From: Psychromonas sp. CD1
GTDB lineage: Bacteria; Pseudomonadota; Gammaproteobacteria; Enterobacterales; Psychromonadaceae
Assembly: GCF_002239585.1 (NCBI RefSeq)
Contig: NZ_NDFH01000003.1
Span: 682,001-746,000 of the forward strand
Length of the DNA: 64,000 nt
Direction: 5' to 3'
Part shown: positions 45,162 to 54,621 of the stretch, piece by piece
Layout of the letters: each line of letters starts with the position of its first letter
Numbering within the stretch: position 1 is the stretch's first letter
The notes under the pieces: model-generated
Databases searched by the model: none
What the model was told of the DNA's origin: nothing
What the model saw: the letters and a program-made list of their open reading frames with translations, nothing else
Made by a program: the position numbers and the translations under genes

Positions 45162-47069
45162 ATGTTAGATAAAATGCGCGCCAGTTCGCAAGGTGTTGTC
45201 GCTAAAAGTATATTAATTATTATTATGTTGTCATTTACTTTAGCGGGTGTTGGTGGTTATTTAGGGGGAGGTAACACTTCTGTTTCGCTTACTGTTAATG
45301 GTGATGAGATAAGTAAAGCCAGTGTAGATCAAGAATATAAAAATGAACGCTCTCGTTTAGAACAACAATATGCAGAACAATTTGATGTGATAGCGGCTAG
45401 CCCTAATTTTACAAAACAAGTTCGTGCCCAAGCAAAACAAACTCTGATTTCTAACTTATTGATATCTCAAAGCATTCAAGAGATGGATTTACATGTTGGT
45501 AATGAGCAAATTAAAGATGCCATCCGCCAAATGCCAGAGTTTCAAGTTAAAGGTGAATTTAATAATGCGCAATATCTAGCTTTATTACGCCGAGCGAATT
45601 ACACGCCTGCAATCTTTAGCCAATTGATAAAGCAAGATTTGTTACGTCGTCAATTTTTAAATACATTAGTGAATAGTGAATTTATATTACCTATTGAAGT
45701 GGATAGTGCAAGTAAATTACAAGCACAGGAACGTGTTGTTCGTGTATTGAATATATCCGGTAGAGACTTCCCGGAAACAACGCCTATATCAAAACAGGAT
45801 ATACAAACATATTATGATCTAAACAAACAAAGTTTTCAGTCTACTCAAAAAGTAAGTATTGATTATGTTCTTTTAGATGCTAATAATTTAAATACGAAAG
45901 TTAAAGTCAGTGATACGGAAGTAAAAACTTATTATAAAGAGCACAAAGGAAATTACCAACGTGCAGAGCGTCGTAAGGTTGCCCATATACTGATAAAAGG
46001 GCAGTCGCCTGTATCGCTTAAAAAAGCGCAAGCCATTTTAATTGCATTACAAAAAGGTGCTGATTTTTCCGTATTGGCAAGCACAAAATCAGAAGATACA
46101 TTATCGGCAAAAAATAAAGGTGAACTAGATTGGTTTGAACGTGGCGTTATGGATCCTGATTTTGATAAAGCCAGTTTTGCATTAACCTCTAAGGCGCCAT
46201 TATCAGGTTTGATTAAGTCAACGTTTGGTTATCATATTATTAAATTGTTGGCTATTCAGGAAAAAGAAACATTACCTTTTTCTCAAGTAAAAGACCAAGT
46301 ATTCAATACAATAAAGAAAGAAAAGACAGATGAAAATTATTATGCGTTGCAACAAGAACTTCGTGAAGTTGCTTTTGAAGCTCCGGATAATTTAGATGAA
46401 GCCGCAGGTGTATTAAATATGAAAATACAGCATACGGCATTATTTAGTCGAGATAATGCACCTGTTTTATTACAAGATAATGCTTTATTAAACATTTTAT
46501 TTGATATTGATTTTAGAGATGAAGGTTTAAACTCAGATGTTTTCGAGCTTTCGGATAAAAGTTCCATTGTAGTGCGGATCAGCGAATTTAAAGATGCATC
46601 AACAGAGCCTCTTAGTAAAGTTTCTGATACTATCAGTACATTATTGAGCGAGCAACGTTCACGTACTCGAGCATTTGATTTTACATTAAAAGTATTAGAT
46701 AAACTTAATAAAGGTGAAGCAGTAACGCCACTATTAAAAGGGAAAGCATTACAATTTAGTAAACGATTAACCTTATCTCGTTATAGTCGTGAAATTAATC
46801 CTCAGGTTATACAAAAAGTTTTCGCATTAGCAAAACCTAAAACCGATAAAGTAACGTATGGTTGGGTATCAACAAATGATACGGGTGCGACAGGATTCTC
46901 TATTATTGCTTTATCTAAAGTATTAGATAAAGAGAGTGCTGAAACAATGCCTGGATTAAAAGATCAATTACAGATGATGTTAGTGCGAGGTGCTTCAGAT
47001 GCGACGTATCAAGCATGGTTAGCACAATTAATGCTAAATGCAGAGATTGAAGAAACCTCTGATAATTAA
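45162..47069 (+). CDS. ppiD: Periplasmic chaperone / peptidyl-prolyl isomerase PpiD
   Basis: PpiD is anchored in the inner membrane by one N-terminal helix (SILIIIMLSFTLAGVGGYL, about 17-35) and assists proteins leaving the SecYEG channel. The 635 residues include SurA-like N-terminal helices, a parvulin domain (RRKVAHILIKG through FGYHIIKL, about 265-365) and a C-terminal region as in E. coli (623 aa). In most relatives it follows hupB on the same strand; here it is reversed and convergent with hupB, next to an IS3 remnant. Confidence 0.94.
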   Translation: MLDKMRASSQGVVAKSILIIIMLSFTLAGVGGYLGGGNTSVSLTVNGDEISKASVDQEYKNERSRLEQQYAEQFDVIAASPNFTKQVRAQAKQTLISNLLISQSIQEMDLHVGNEQIKDAIRQMPEFQVKGEFNNAQYLALLRRANYTPAIFSQLIKQDLLRRQFLNTLVNSEFILPIEVDSASKLQAQERVVRVLNISGRDFPETTPISKQDIQTYYDLNKQSFQSTQKVSIDYVLLDANNLNTKVKVSDTEVKTYYKEHKGNYQRAERRKVAHILIKGQSPVSLKKAQAILIALQKGADFSVLASTKSEDTLSAKNKGELDWFERGVMDPDFDKASFALTSKAPLSGLIKSTFGYHIIKLLAIQEKETLPFSQVKDQVFNTIKKEKTDENYYALQQELREVAFEAPDNLDEAAGVLNMKIQHTALFSRDNAPVLLQDNALLNILFDIDFRDEGLNSDVFELSDKSSIVVRISEFKDASTEPLSKVSDTISTLLSEQRSRTRAFDFTLKVLDKLNKGEAVTPLLKGKALQFSKRLTLSRYSREINPQVIQKVFALAKPKTDKVTYGWVSTNDTGATGFSIIALSKVLDKESAETMPGLKDQLQMMLVRGASDATYQAWLAQLMLNAEIEETSDN

Positions 47070-47161
47070 TTTTAAGTTATTACAGTCAGAGAAGGCGCTA
47101 TAGGTATTCTTTTAAAGCATAAAATGATGCATTTAATTAAAAAAACAACCAATACAACAGA

Positions 47162-47437
47162 TCAAGCGTTAATTGCATCTTTTAATGATTTACCGGCTTT
47201 AAAGGCAGGCACTTTTGCGGCTTTAATTTCAATTGGCGCACCCGTTTGTGGATTACGTCCAGTGCGAGCGGCACGGTCTTTTACAGAAAAAGCACCAAAA
47301 CCAATGAGAGAAACATTATCACCATCAACCAAAGCTTGTGTTACAGAATTAATAAAAGCATCCAGAGCACGACTTGCAGCCGCTTTAGAAATGTCTGCAC
47401 TTTCTGCGATATTATCGATTAGTTGTCCTTTATTCAT
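47162..47437 (-). CDS. hupB: DNA-binding protein HU, beta type
   Basis: A 91-residue HU nucleoid protein that bends [23 protein letters not shown] at the start, [20 protein letters not shown] with the DNA-inserting proline and [18 protein letters not shown] at the end. It lies downstream of lon on the same strand after 157 bases, as in E. coli, with its own upstream promoter likely. It is convergent with ppiD. Confidence 0.96.
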   Translation of the reverse strand: MNKGQLIDNIAESADISKAAASRALDAFINSVTQALVDGDNVSLIGFGAFSVKDRAARTGRNPQTGAPIEIKAAKVPAFKAGKSLKDAINA

Positions 47438-47594
47438 TCTTTTATCCCCGTTTTTTTATTTGTAGTGTTTTCTTTTTATGAAGAATAAACACAGGTTATA
47501 TCTTCGCTATGCTAGGCTACGTTGCTATGAGATTAGGTGCAAGTTAATTTAACAAAAACTCACTAACAAGCCTTGATTTTATGTGATTTAGCAC

Positions 47595-49952
47595 CTATTT
47601 CTGACTATTTTGAACAGTAAATCCCTTTAAACTTTGCTCAAGCGCTAATTCTAAAACCTCTTCTATCCAACGCACTGGTTTGATCTCTAATTGATTTTTT
47701 ATATTATCTGGGATTTCTTCAAGGTCACGCATGTTTTCAAATGGTATCAATACCGTTTTAATTCCACCGCGACGCGCAGCTAATAACTTTTCTTTTAACC
47801 CACCAATCGGTAAAATTTCGCCTCGCAGAGTAATTTCGCCCGTCATCGCAACATCAGCTCGTACAGGGATACCCGTTAAACTTGAAACCAATACAGTGCA
47901 CATTGCGGCGCCCGCACTTGGCCCATCTTTAGGCGTAGCCCCTTCCGGCACATGCACATGAATATCACGTTTTTCATGAAAGTTTTCATTAATGCGCCAT
48001 TCACTTGCACGTGAACGTACCACAGTCATTGCGGCTTGAATCGATTCTTGCATCACATCACCGAGAGAGCCGGTATAATTAAGCTTACCTTTACCAGGCA
48101 TAGATGTGGCTTCAATGGTTAATAATTCTCCGCCCACTTCTGTATACGCAAGACCTGTGACTTGTCCAACTTGATTTTCTGCTTCTGCTTTTCCAAAATC
48201 AAAATGGCGTACGCCTAAATAATCTTTCAAGTTATCAATATTAATAACAACATTCTTTAGTTTTTTATTTAATAAAATTTGTTTTACAACCTTTCTACAA
48301 ATTTTAGAGATCTCACGTTCTAGTCCACGCACACCCGCTTCACGAGTATAATAGCGAACAATACCAATAATCGCGCTGTCATCAATACTAATTTCGCTTT
48401 CTTTAAGGCCATTACGTCTAACTTGCTTACTGGTTAAATGCTGTTTAGCAATATTCATTTTTTCATCTTCGGTATACCCCGACAGACGAATCACTTCCAT
48501 ACGATCTAGTAATGGTCCGGGAATATTCATTGAATTTGATGTTGCCACAAACATCACATCAGATAAATCATAATCCACTTCTAAATAGTGATCATTAAAA
48601 GTATTATTTTGCTCAGGATCGAGTACTTCAAGTAATGCCGATGCCGGATCACCTCGCATATCTGAGGCCATTTTATCAATTTCATCAAGTAAAAACAGAG
48701 GATTCTTAACCCCCACTTTACTCATTTTTTGAATGATTTTTCCGGGTAAAGAACCAATATATGTCCTGCGATGTCCACGTATCTCTGCTTCATCACGCAC
48801 GCCACCAAGCGCCATTCGAATATATTTACGTCCCGTTGAGCGAGCAATCGATTGGCCTAATGATGTTTTTCCTACACCAGGGGGACCAACTAAACACAAT
48901 ATAGGGCCTTTTAATTTATTAACTCTCGTTTGCACTGCTAAATACTCTAAAATTCTCTCTTTTACTTTATCTAAGCCATAATGATCTGCATCGAGTATTT
49001 CTTTTGCTTTGGCAATGTTCTTTTTAACCGGAGAACGTTTTTTCCACGGTACATTGATTAAGCTTTCGATATACGTCCGGATAACACTTGCTTCAGAAGA
49101 CATGGGCGACATCATTTTTAACTTTCTAAGCTCTCCCATGGCTTTTTCTTTTGCTTCAACAGACATCCCTGCTTCTTCTATCTTAGCCTCAAGCTGATCG
49201 TTTTCATTATTTCCATCTTCTGACTCACCCAATTCTTTTTGGATCGCTTTCATTTGCTCATTTAAGTAATATTCACGCTGACTGCGTTCCATCTGTTTTT
49301 TAACACGGCTACGAATACGTTTTTCAATTTTTAAAATGTCTTCTTCCGTCTCCATCATCGCCATTAAAAATTCAAAACGCTCAGTAATAGAGTTCAGCTC
49401 CAATACGGCTTGTTTATCTTCTAAATTAAGTGGCATATGTGCGGCAATCGTATCCGCTAAACGAGCAACATCATCAATACCATTTACTGAGGCCAAAACT
49501 TCAGGTGGAATTTTTTTATTTAATTTAATATAAGATTCAAATTGACCAATAACGCTACGCATTAAAGCGTCTTCTTCTTCGGGATCCACATCCTCACTTT
49601 CTAATATCTCAATTTTTGCGAAGAAGTAATCTTTATTATCTATATCAGCAACAATTCGCGCCCGTTGCACACCTTCCACCAGTACTTTAACGGTGCCATC
49701 AGGCAGTTTCAATAACTGTAATATATTAGCAACCGTACCAACTTGATATAATTCATCTGTTTTTGGATCATCTAACGAGGCTTCTTTTTGTGCAACCAAT
49801 AAAACTTTTTTTCCTAGCTCCATCGCCGCTTCTAAACATTTAATTGATTTATCCCGCCCCACAAATAGAGGGATAACCATATGCGGATAAACAACTACAT
49901 CACGTAGAGGTAATACAGGCAGGGTTAGTTGTTGTTCAGATTCAGTTTTCAT
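47595..49952 (-). CDS. lon: ATP-dependent protease Lon
   Basis: Lon degrades misfolded and regulatory proteins. From the chosen ATG at 49952 (MKTESEQQ, behind GGGGATATT) it has 785 residues, close to E. coli (784). Layout: N-terminal substrate domain, coiled region, AAA+ module (LVGPPGVGKTSLGQSIA, LFLLDEIDKM), and a protease domain with the catalytic Ser679 (KDGPSAGAAM) and Lys722 (GGLKEK), positions that equal the E. coli ones. Two upstream ATGs would add 7-14 residues. It has its own sigma-32-like promoter and follows clpX in the conserved cluster. Confidence 0.97.
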   Translation of the reverse strand: MKTESEQQLTLPVLPLRDVVVYPHMVIPLFVGRDKSIKCLEAAMELGKKVLLVAQKEASLDDPKTDELYQVGTVANILQLLKLPDGTVKVLVEGVQRARIVADIDNKDYFFAKIEILESEDVDPEEEDALMRSVIGQFESYIKLNKKIPPEVLASVNGIDDVARLADTIAAHMPLNLEDKQAVLELNSITERFEFLMAMMETEEDILKIEKRIRSRVKKQMERSQREYYLNEQMKAIQKELGESEDGNNENDQLEAKIEEAGMSVEAKEKAMGELRKLKMMSPMSSEASVIRTYIESLINVPWKKRSPVKKNIAKAKEILDADHYGLDKVKERILEYLAVQTRVNKLKGPILCLVGPPGVGKTSLGQSIARSTGRKYIRMALGGVRDEAEIRGHRRTYIGSLPGKIIQKMSKVGVKNPLFLLDEIDKMASDMRGDPASALLEVLDPEQNNTFNDHYLEVDYDLSDVMFVATSNSMNIPGPLLDRMEVIRLSGYTEDEKMNIAKQHLTSKQVRRNGLKESEISIDDSAIIGIVRYYTREAGVRGLEREISKICRKVVKQILLNKKLKNVVINIDNLKDYLGVRHFDFGKAEAENQVGQVTGLAYTEVGGELLTIEATSMPGKGKLNYTGSLGDVMQESIQAAMTVVRSRASEWRINENFHEKRDIHVHVPEGATPKDGPSAGAAMCTVLVSSLTGIPVRADVAMTGEITLRGEILPIGGLKEKLLAARRGGIKTVLIPFENMRDLEEIPDNIKNQLEIKPVRWIEEVLELALEQSLKGFTVQNSQK

Positions 49953-50010
49953 AATATCCCCAGAGACGTTCATTTTTAAACCGAGTGTTTTCACTCATTA
50001 GTAATTGATA

Positions 50011-50039
50011 ATAGTGGGGCTATACGTTTTTTTTTCAAG
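50011..50039 (-). promoter_or_regulatory. Sigma-32-type heat-shock promoter of lon
   Basis: On the minus strand CTTGAAA (50039-50033), a 13-base spacer and CCCCACTAT (50019-50011) match the sigma-32 consensus almost fully, about 58 bases before the lon start. Confidence 0.88.
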
Positions 50040-50049
50040 GGTAAAAACA

Positions 50050-50076
50050 AAAAAGAGAGCCTTTAGCTCTCTTTTT
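50050..50076 (-). terminator. Terminator of clpP-clpX
   Basis: An 11-bp stem AAAAAGAGAGC / GCTCTCTTTTT with a 5-base loop and a T tail on the minus strand, just after the clpX stop and before the lon promoter. Confidence 0.9.
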
Positions 50077-50098
50077 ATATAAAAAAACGAACAAACGC

Positions 50099-51388
50099 CT
50101 ATTTATTAGACGATGCCAGTTTAGCTTGCTTATCACTATAGATAATTAAAGGATCAGCATCACCTTGGATTACTTTCTCATCAACCACCACTTTACTCAC
50201 ATTTTGCATTGACGGTAAATCATACATAGTATCAAGTAATACAGATTCAACAATAGAGCGTAAACCACGAGCACCTGTTTTACGTTTCATTGCTTTTTTT
50301 GCCATCGCTTTTAACGCTTTAGGACGAAACTCAAGTTCAACATCTTCTAAATCAAATAACGCTGAATATTGTTTGGTAATCGCATTTTTAGGTATGGTTA
50401 ATATATCGACTAATGCTTCTTCATCTAACTCAGTTAATGTAGCAATAACTGGTAATCGACCAATAAATTCAGGAATTAAACCATATTTTATTAAATCTTG
50501 TGGTTCAACTTTCTTAAAGGTTTCACTTAATGTCGCTTTTGAGTCTTCACCGCGCACCGTTGCACCAAAACCAATTCCTTGTCCGGTATCTATACGTTTC
50601 TCAATAATAGAATCTAAGCCTGAAAAAGCACCACCACAAATAAATAAGATTTTAGAAGTATCCACTTGAATAAATTCTTGGTTTGGATGTTTGCGTCCTC
50701 CTTGTGGAGGAATAGAAGCCACCGTACCTTCAATTAGTTTCAATAATGCTTGTTGCACACCTTCACCCGAAACATCTCGTGTAATCGATGGATTTTCAGA
50801 TTTGCGCGTTATCTTGTCAATTTCATCAATATAAATAATTCCACGTTGTGCTTTTTTAGGATCATAATCACATTTTTGTAATAGCTTTTGGATAATATTT
50901 TCAACATCTTCACCAACGTAACCCGCTTCTGTTAACGTGGTTGCATCTGCCATCGTAAATGGGACATCAAGCAAACGTGCCATTGTTTCTGCTAATAATG
51001 TTTTACCACTACCTGTCGGCCCAATTAAAAGAATATTACTTTTACTTAGCTCAACACCCTTATCTGAATCTCCGTATTTTAAACGTTTATAATGATTGTA
51101 AACAGCAACGGATAATACTTTTTTAGCCTGATCTTGCCCAATCACATAATCATCTAAGTTGGCACGAATCTCATGGGGAGTCGGTAATTTTTTATCTTCT
51201 TTTTCTACATCAAGATTAATACTCGTATTTAGCTCTGCAATTTCTTCTTGTATAATATCATCACACAGATCTACACACTCATTACAAATATATACAGATG
51301 GGCCAGCAATCAGTTTTTTTACTTCATGCTGACTTTTTGCGCAAAAAGAACAGTACAGTAAATTATTACTATCTTTCTTATCGGACAT
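50099..51388 (-). CDS. clpX: ATP-dependent unfoldase ClpX
   Basis: ClpX unfolds tagged proteins and feeds them to ClpP. The 429 residues have the N-terminal zinc domain ([16 protein letters not shown]), Walker [29 protein letters not shown], Walker [11 protein letters not shown], the IGF loop that contacts ClpP (IGFGAT) and sensor region [10 protein letters not shown]. It follows clpP by 13 bases, so both form one transcript. Confidence 0.97.
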   Translation of the reverse strand: MSDKKDSNNLLYCSFCAKSQHEVKKLIAGPSVYICNECVDLCDDIIQEEIAELNTSINLDVEKEDKKLPTPHEIRANLDDYVIGQDQAKKVLSVAVYNHYKRLKYGDSDKGVELSKSNILLIGPTGSGKTLLAETMARLLDVPFTMADATTLTEAGYVGEDVENIIQKLLQKCDYDPKKAQRGIIYIDEIDKITRKSENPSITRDVSGEGVQQALLKLIEGTVASIPPQGGRKHPNQEFIQVDTSKILFICGGAFSGLDSIIEKRIDTGQGIGFGATVRGEDSKATLSETFKKVEPQDLIKYGLIPEFIGRLPVIATLTELDEEALVDILTIPKNAITKQYSALFDLEDVELEFRPKALKAMAKKAMKRKTGARGLRSIVESVLLDTMYDLPSMQNVSKVVVDEKVIQGDADPLIIYSDKQAKLASSNK

Positions 51389-51401
51389 AATTATTCCTTG
51401 C

Positions 51402-52025
51402 TTATTTTCTTTTCGTTAATACAGAATCAACAATTCCGTATTTTAACGCTTCATCGGCACGCATAAAATTATCACGATCCGTATCTTTTGTTATCACATC
51501 AACATCTTGCCCGGTATGAAATGCCAATAATTCATTCATACGTTTCTTTGTTGCCAAGATTTCTTTCGCGTGAATCTCAAAATCAGAAGCTTGACCTTGA
51601 AAACCACCTAATGGTTGATGAATCATCACTTTTGCATTTGGTAAACAATGGCGTTTACCTGGTGCTCCACTGGCCAATAAAAATGCACCCATACTGGCAG
51701 CCATTCCCATACAAACAGTACTTACATCCGGTTTAATAAACTGCATTGTGTCATAAATTGCCATCCCAGCACTGATTGAGCCACCGGGAGAATTAATATA
51801 AATATAAATATCTTTCTCTGGACTTTCTGACTCCAAATATAATAATTGTGCAGTGATAACATTCGCCATATGATCTTCAACTGGCCCAGTTAAAAAGATC
51901 ACGCGTTCTTTTAATAACCGCGAATATATATCATAAGAGCGCTCACCTTTTGCAGTTTGCTCAACAACCATTGGGATCAACGTATTGCTCATTACTTCCG
52001 TCTGTGTGACAAATTGATTTTGCAT
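51402..52025 (-). CDS. clpP: ATP-dependent Clp protease proteolytic subunit
   Basis: ClpP is the serine peptidase that forms a 14-subunit chamber with ClpX or ClpA. The 207 residues equal the E. coli length. Motifs: [16 protein letters not shown], the catalytic Ser in [12 protein letters not shown], the His in [11 protein letters not shown] and the Asp further on in DTDRDNFM. A short N-terminal propeptide precedes [19 protein letters not shown]. It lies between tig and clpX in the conserved order, behind a clear GAAGGTG ribosome site. Confidence 0.97.
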   Translation of the reverse strand: MQNQFVTQTEVMSNTLIPMVVEQTAKGERSYDIYSRLLKERVIFLTGPVEDHMANVITAQLLYLESESPEKDIYIYINSPGGSISAGMAIYDTMQFIKPDVSTVCMGMAASMGAFLLASGAPGKRHCLPNAKVMIHQPLGGFQGQASDFEIHAKEILATKKRMNELLAFHTGQDVDVITKDTDRDNFMRADEALKYGIVDSVLTKRK

Positions 52026-52080
52026 ATTTCACCTTCAATATATTTAATTAATTTAAATCGTTAGTCGTGCTTCGCACCTA

Positions 52081-52117
52081 ACAATAAAAATGGCTCGAGT
52101 GAATCCACACGAGCCAT
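52081..52117 (-). terminator. Terminator of tig
   Basis: On the minus strand ATGGCTCG / CGAGCCAT (8 bp, 12-base loop) followed by five T residues, between tig and clpP. Confidence 0.82.
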
Positions 52118-52154
52118 CAAATCTTAAGCAATTGTTTTAACGGCGATTAGGCCA

Positions 52155-53462
52155 TTAAGCAACCGTTTTATTCATGATCTCGTCAAACGTTTTTTGCTCA
52201 TTTGTAACTTTTGCTTTTGCAAAAATAAAATCAACAGCTTGTTCTTCTAATGCAACATTTTCCATGTTTTGCATCATTTCTTTATTATTTTTATAGTACT
52301 CAACAACTTCAACTGGATTTTCATATGCAGATGCTGCCGATTCAATTAATGCAGTCACTTTATCTTGATCTACTTTTAATTCGTTAAGCTTAATCACTTC
52401 ACCTAATAATAGACCTACTTTAACGCGTTTTTCCGCTTGCTCTGTAAATAATTCTACTGGCAATTCTGGTACGTTTTTAGGATCCATTTGCTTGCCATAG
52501 CGTTCCATTGCTTGCTTACGTAAAATATTTATTTCACTATCAACCAATGCTTTAGGAATGTCCACTTCATTGTCTGCAACTAATGCATTTAATACAACGT
52601 CTTTTGCATTATTTTTTAATACTTGCTCAAGTTCACGTTGCATATTCTTTTTAACGTCTTCTTTAAGCTCGTTAATTTCACCACTTTTCACACCGAATTT
52701 TTTAACAAAATCTTCTGTGATTTCAGGAAGAATTTGCTCTTCGACTTTGTTCAAGTTGATTTTAAATTTAGCAGCTTTACCTTTTAAGTTTTCTGCATGG
52801 TATTCTTCTGGGAAGTTAACTTCAATTGTAAACTCACTACCGGCTTTATTACCAACAATTCCCGATTCAAAACCAGGGATCATACGACCAGATCCAAGTA
52901 CAATTTGGAAATCTTCCGCTTTACCACCTTCAAAGATTTCACCATCGATAGAGCCTTCAAAATTGAGCGTCACTTGATGTTCATCCGCTGCATTTTCTTT
53001 TATTTCTGACCATGACGCATGCTGCTTACGCAACGTCTCGATCATTTTATCAAGATCTGCATCGGTTACTTGTGCATCTTCTTTACTTACCGATAATTCA
53101 GCAAGATCTTTTAAGACTACTTCAGGGTAAACTTCAAAAATTGCAGTAAAAACAAAATCTTCGCCTTTTTTACGGGCTTTAGGCGCAACAGATGGCGCAC
53201 CTGCTGGGTTTAATTTTTCAGCAATAATCGCTTCAAAAACATTTTTTTGCATGACTTCACCAGCAACTTCATTTTCAACCGCCGCACCAAAACGTTTAAT
53301 TATAACAGAAACAGGTACTTTGCCTGGACGGAAACCGTCAACACGTTGTGTTTTTGACAATTTACGAATACGACCATTAAATTCTTTTTCAAATACGTCA
53401 GCGGCAACAGTGATTGTCATTGTGCGCTCTAGGCCTTTTGTTGCTTCAACAGAAACTTGCAT
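52155..53462 (-). CDS. tig: Trigger factor
   Basis: A ribosome-bound chaperone with prolyl isomerase activity (435 aa, 432 in E. coli). The ribosome-docking signature GFRPGKVP is at about residue 43. An FKBP-type domain follows (about 160-245, with [20 protein letters not shown] in parts) and a helical C-terminal cradle. It heads the tig-clpP-clpX-lon-hupB run of protein quality genes. Upstream is a broken marC gene rather than the folD found in some relatives. Confidence 0.97.
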   Translation of the reverse strand: MQVSVEATKGLERTMTITVAADVFEKEFNGRIRKLSKTQRVDGFRPGKVPVSVIIKRFGAAVENEVAGEVMQKNVFEAIIAEKLNPAGAPSVAPKARKKGEDFVFTAIFEVYPEVVLKDLAELSVSKEDAQVTDADLDKMIETLRKQHASWSEIKENAADEHQVTLNFEGSIDGEIFEGGKAEDFQIVLGSGRMIPGFESGIVGNKAGSEFTIEVNFPEEYHAENLKGKAAKFKINLNKVEEQILPEITEDFVKKFGVKSGEINELKEDVKKNMQRELEQVLKNNAKDVVLNALVADNEVDIPKALVDSEINILRKQAMERYGKQMDPKNVPELPVELFTEQAEKRVKVGLLLGEVIKLNELKVDQDKVTALIESAASAYENPVEVVEYYKNNKEMMQNMENVALEEQAVDFIFAKAKVTNEQKTFDEIMNKTVA

Positions 53463-53529
53463 GTTATTTCCTTTATTACTATTTTAAGTGTTTGCTTAGA
53501 CATATGACATATGGCTAATTAATAAAATT

Positions 53530-53931
53530 TCAAGGGATTTCTGCGCCGATGACCATTAAAACCCCAATAACACCCGGACCAACCACAACAGGGATAGCCA
53601 AGGGAACTACCGCAAAATCTTTACTTTGCTTCAAATCTTTTTCTGGTAATGCACTATCACCTCGGATCATATCTAAAGCACTTAAAAAAAGGACGGTCCC
53701 CGCACCTATTTTAAAAGCGTCTAATGTAATGCCAAATAAACTGAAAATATAGGGTCCAAAAAACAGAAAAACGACACATGCCACCATCACTGTAATACCC
53801 ATTTTTATAATGGTGTTTTTTTTATCAGCCTTATTCATGTCGGTGCTCATCGAGATAAATACAGACATAATAAAAAAGGGGGTCATCATGAAAAATATTT
53901 TTAAATAAAGAGCAAAAAAGGTTTCTATCAT
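53530..53931 (-). pseudogene. MarC/YhgN-family membrane protein, 3' truncated
   Basis: A frame of 133 codons from the ATG at 53931 (MIETFFALYLK) codes the first about two thirds of a MarC-family (UPF0056) protein, with helices FFMMTPFFIMSVFISM, MVACVVFLFFGPYIFSLFG (in part), SALDMIRG, VPLAIPVVVGPGVIGVLM. The family normally has about 200 residues; the frame stops after VIGAEIP, right before the tig promoter region, and the last two helices are absent. MarC function is unknown in general. Confidence 0.75.
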
Positions 53932-54096
53932 AACAATCTCTGGATATAAAAATGGGAATGCTAACATAAGACGATATTATATCCATCAGCATTACGCATT
54001 GCACAGATAAATTATTGATACGCCAAATGACGTACCGACATATTTTAATTTTCAAAAGTAAAAAACAAAGCAAAAAACAAACATTCTGGATACTAT

Positions 54097-54564
54097 TTAA
54101 GCACAGATATTTACTTGAGACGCTCCTAATAAATTTTGTAATTGTAATGCGCTTAATTCTATATCCATACCTCGTTTTCCCGCACTCACAAAGATTTGGG
54201 GCACATTAAAGGCACTTGTATGGATAAGCGTACGCAAACGTTTCTTTTGCCCAAGCGGGCTCACACCACCTAAAATATATCCTGTCGAACGTAATAACGC
54301 ATTTTTTTCTGCCATTTGTGCTTTTTTAACTTTAAAGCAATGCGCTACTTTTTTCATGCTTAACTTTTCAAGTACGGGCAATACAGCAACAATTAATTCC
54401 TGTCCATCCAGACAAACCACCAGCGTTTTAAAAACAAGTTCGCTCGCAACGCCTAACTTTTCACACGCTTCTTTACCATACGCGTCGTTATCTTTCGCAT
54501 GGATATATTCATGCACTTTAAAATTCACTTTTTGTTGCTTTAAAAACTTAATCGCGGGTGTCAT
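54097..54564 (-). CDS. ybaK: Cys-tRNA(Pro)/Cys-tRNA deacylase YbaK
   Basis: A 155-residue editing enzyme that clears cysteine wrongly attached to tRNA-Pro, working with prolyl-tRNA synthetase. It has TPAIKFLKQQKVNF at the start, the KTLVVCLDG stretch, the catalytic-region Lys in LEKLSMKKVA and GYILGGVSPLGQKKRL. Length agrees with E. coli (159). Position between recD and the broken marC gene gives no functional hint. Confidence 0.93.
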   Translation of the reverse strand: MTPAIKFLKQQKVNFKVHEYIHAKDNDAYGKEACEKLGVASELVFKTLVVCLDGQELIVAVLPVLEKLSMKKVAHCFKVKKAQMAEKNALLRSTGYILGGVSPLGQKKRLRTLIHTSAFNVPQIFVSAGKRGMDIELSALQLQNLLGASQVNICA

Positions 54565-54621
54565 TCTCTTTCCTCTTTTCTTTACTCTAAATGATATTAG
54601 TTCTTACACTATTCAAGATAA

